From Clostridia bacterium (GTDB lineage Bacteria > Bacillota > Clostridia > Oscillospirales > Acutalibacteraceae): a stretch of DNA of 48,862 nucleotides. The translations under genes were made by a program, and so were the position numbers. Location: the NCBI GenBank assembly GCA_017503785.1, contig JAFVSK010000026.1, positions 1 through 48,862 of the forward strand. The letters are read 5' to 3'. Positions 48,332 to 48,862 of the stretch are shown piece after piece (position 1 is the first letter of the stretch; each line of letters opens with the position of its first letter). The notes below the pieces were generated by a model. The model worked only from the letters and a program-made list of their open reading frames with translations. It did not search any database and was not told the DNA's origin.

Positions 48332-48732
48332 TTTTCTCAAGTCATCAAGTTGATCGAGACTCGACTGTGCCTTGTTGCGACGCAGCAGGGTTGTGGGTCG
48401 GCGATGGGCGGTTGATGGCCGGCGATGGGCGGTTGATGGCCGGGGGACGAACGGACGCCGAAGTGAGATGGGCGTCTCTTTTCCTGGGCACGCGGCTTGC
48501 CATGGTGCGCGCCGGATTTGAAAATGATCGGGAGGTGCACCCCTGGGCGGGGGTCCAAATTCAAAATTGACCGGGAGGCTGGGAGTACCCCCGGGGTGGT
48601 TTGTGGCGACCAGGTGGTGATCGAGCGGGCCGTTTTTCTGGAGAGGTCCTTGGTCTTGTATTTTTCTGGTGGCGAGAAAATTCGGGCGTAGGTCGGGCCC
48701 GGCATTTTTTCTGCCGCCGGTTGTGTGGATGC
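48332..48732. other. Non-coding stretch with short duplications
   Basis: No gene I would defend; several overlapping frames without ribosome-binding sites. It holds a perfect 21-bp tandem duplication (48400-48441) and two imperfect 19-bp direct repeats of the form TTxxAAAATxGAxCGGGAGG (48517-48535 and 48560-48578; 15 of 19 identical), which look like insertion-sequence end debris. Confidence 0.5.
48400..48441. repeat. 21-bp perfect tandem duplication
   Basis: The unit GGCGATGGGCGGTTGATGGC plus C occurs twice head to tail. Length is a multiple of three, but no convincing gene contains it. Confidence 0.9.
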
Positions 48733-48778
48733 GCTATCGAATTGATAGCTACTAGCGCTTGCCAGTTAAGCGCTACCA
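48733..48778 (-). repeat. REP-like hairpin element 3 (inverted)
   Basis: GCTATCGAATTGATAGC is a hairpin (6-bp arms), followed by AGCGCTT (48754-48760) and AAGCGCT (48768-48774), a second hairpin. It is the reverse-orientation counterpart of the two elements at 47849 and 47943. Confidence 0.65.
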
Positions 48779-48790
48779 CCTGTTTTAATG

Positions 48791-48862
48791 GGCCATCCGC
48801 GCCCACCGCAGGCCATCCGCGCCCACCGCAGGCCATCCGCGTCCACCGCAGGCCATCCGCGC
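48791..48862. repeat. 20-bp tandem repeat running off the right end
   Basis: Unit GGCCATCCGCGCCCACCGCA is present in three full copies (the third with one C-to-T change) and a 12-bp partial at the window end. No coding frame is evident. As at the left end, the sequence stops inside a tandem repeat. Confidence 0.93.

Noticed and set aside
48337-48705. 122-codon minus-strand frame in the right-end stretch
   Set aside because: It runs through the tandem duplication and IS-like repeats, has no ribosome-binding site and a Pro/Arg/Ser-rich translation.
48791-48862. Possible CRISPR array at the right end
   Set aside because: The 20-bp units are contiguous with no spacers, so it is a simple tandem repeat.

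Overview
The window looks like most of the genome of a tailed, long-tailed (siphovirus-type) phage or prophage of a GC-rich betaproteobacterium, most likely a member of the Comamonadaceae. The phage identity rests on a lambda-type head set (ClpP-like protease, decoration protein, lambda-E-type capsid protein), a 1377-residue tape measure, a GH19 endolysin with nested Rz/Rz1, a family A DNA polymerase and a prim-pol/SF3 helicase. The host guess rests on GC content and on hairpin repeats at the right end that resemble intergenic repeats remembered from that family; I could not search for either. Small and large terminase, portal and integrase are not in the window, so it is incomplete. Both ends run into tandem repeats (9-bp collagen-type at the left, 20-bp at the right), which suggests assembly breaks. 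An excisionase-like gene, a Cro/YdaS-like gene and a candidate C4-type antisense RNA point to a temperate life style.

Layout. 1-2760 (+): 3' part of a collagen-repeat tail fibre, a small protein after it, and three small membrane proteins, at least one a holin candidate. 2841-7080 (+): head and connector genes. 7187-22402 (+): tail tube, a free-standing HNH endonuclease where tail-assembly chaperones would be expected, tape measure, a run of tail-tip and baseplate proteins, then endolysin. 22399-22905: Rz with Rz1 embedded. 22992-37593 (-): a long leftward early/middle operon with many 4-bp stop-start overlaps. It has a distal part of small unknown genes, and a proximal replication-recombination set: DUF2800-type nuclease, DUF2815-type ssDNA-binding protein, PolA, DnaQ-like exonuclease, VRR-NUC, SNF2-type helicase, MazG-like protein and a DUF3310 protein. 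37594-37769: divergent control region. 37770-44012 (+): rightward operon of small accessory and regulatory proteins. 44009-46585 (+): prim-pol/helicase, followed by a 98-bp perfect-armed inverted repeat (origin candidate). 46729-47682: GIY-YIG endonuclease and a Mor-like DNA-binding protein. 47683-48862: mostly non-coding, with hairpin repeats that look chromosomal.

How it may work together. The divergent region sends out both early operons. Several candidate promoters carry a perfect TTGCGCAA-type palindrome in the spacer upstream of the -10 box, suggesting one shared regulator. The DUF2815 protein, the DUF2800 nuclease and the primase-helicase all end in a (S/A)DLF tail resembling a sliding-clamp-binding motif, which could tie them to the host replisome. 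A 23-bp sequence occurs exactly twice, upstream of the head-protease operon and of the tail-tube operon, and is a candidate late regulatory element.
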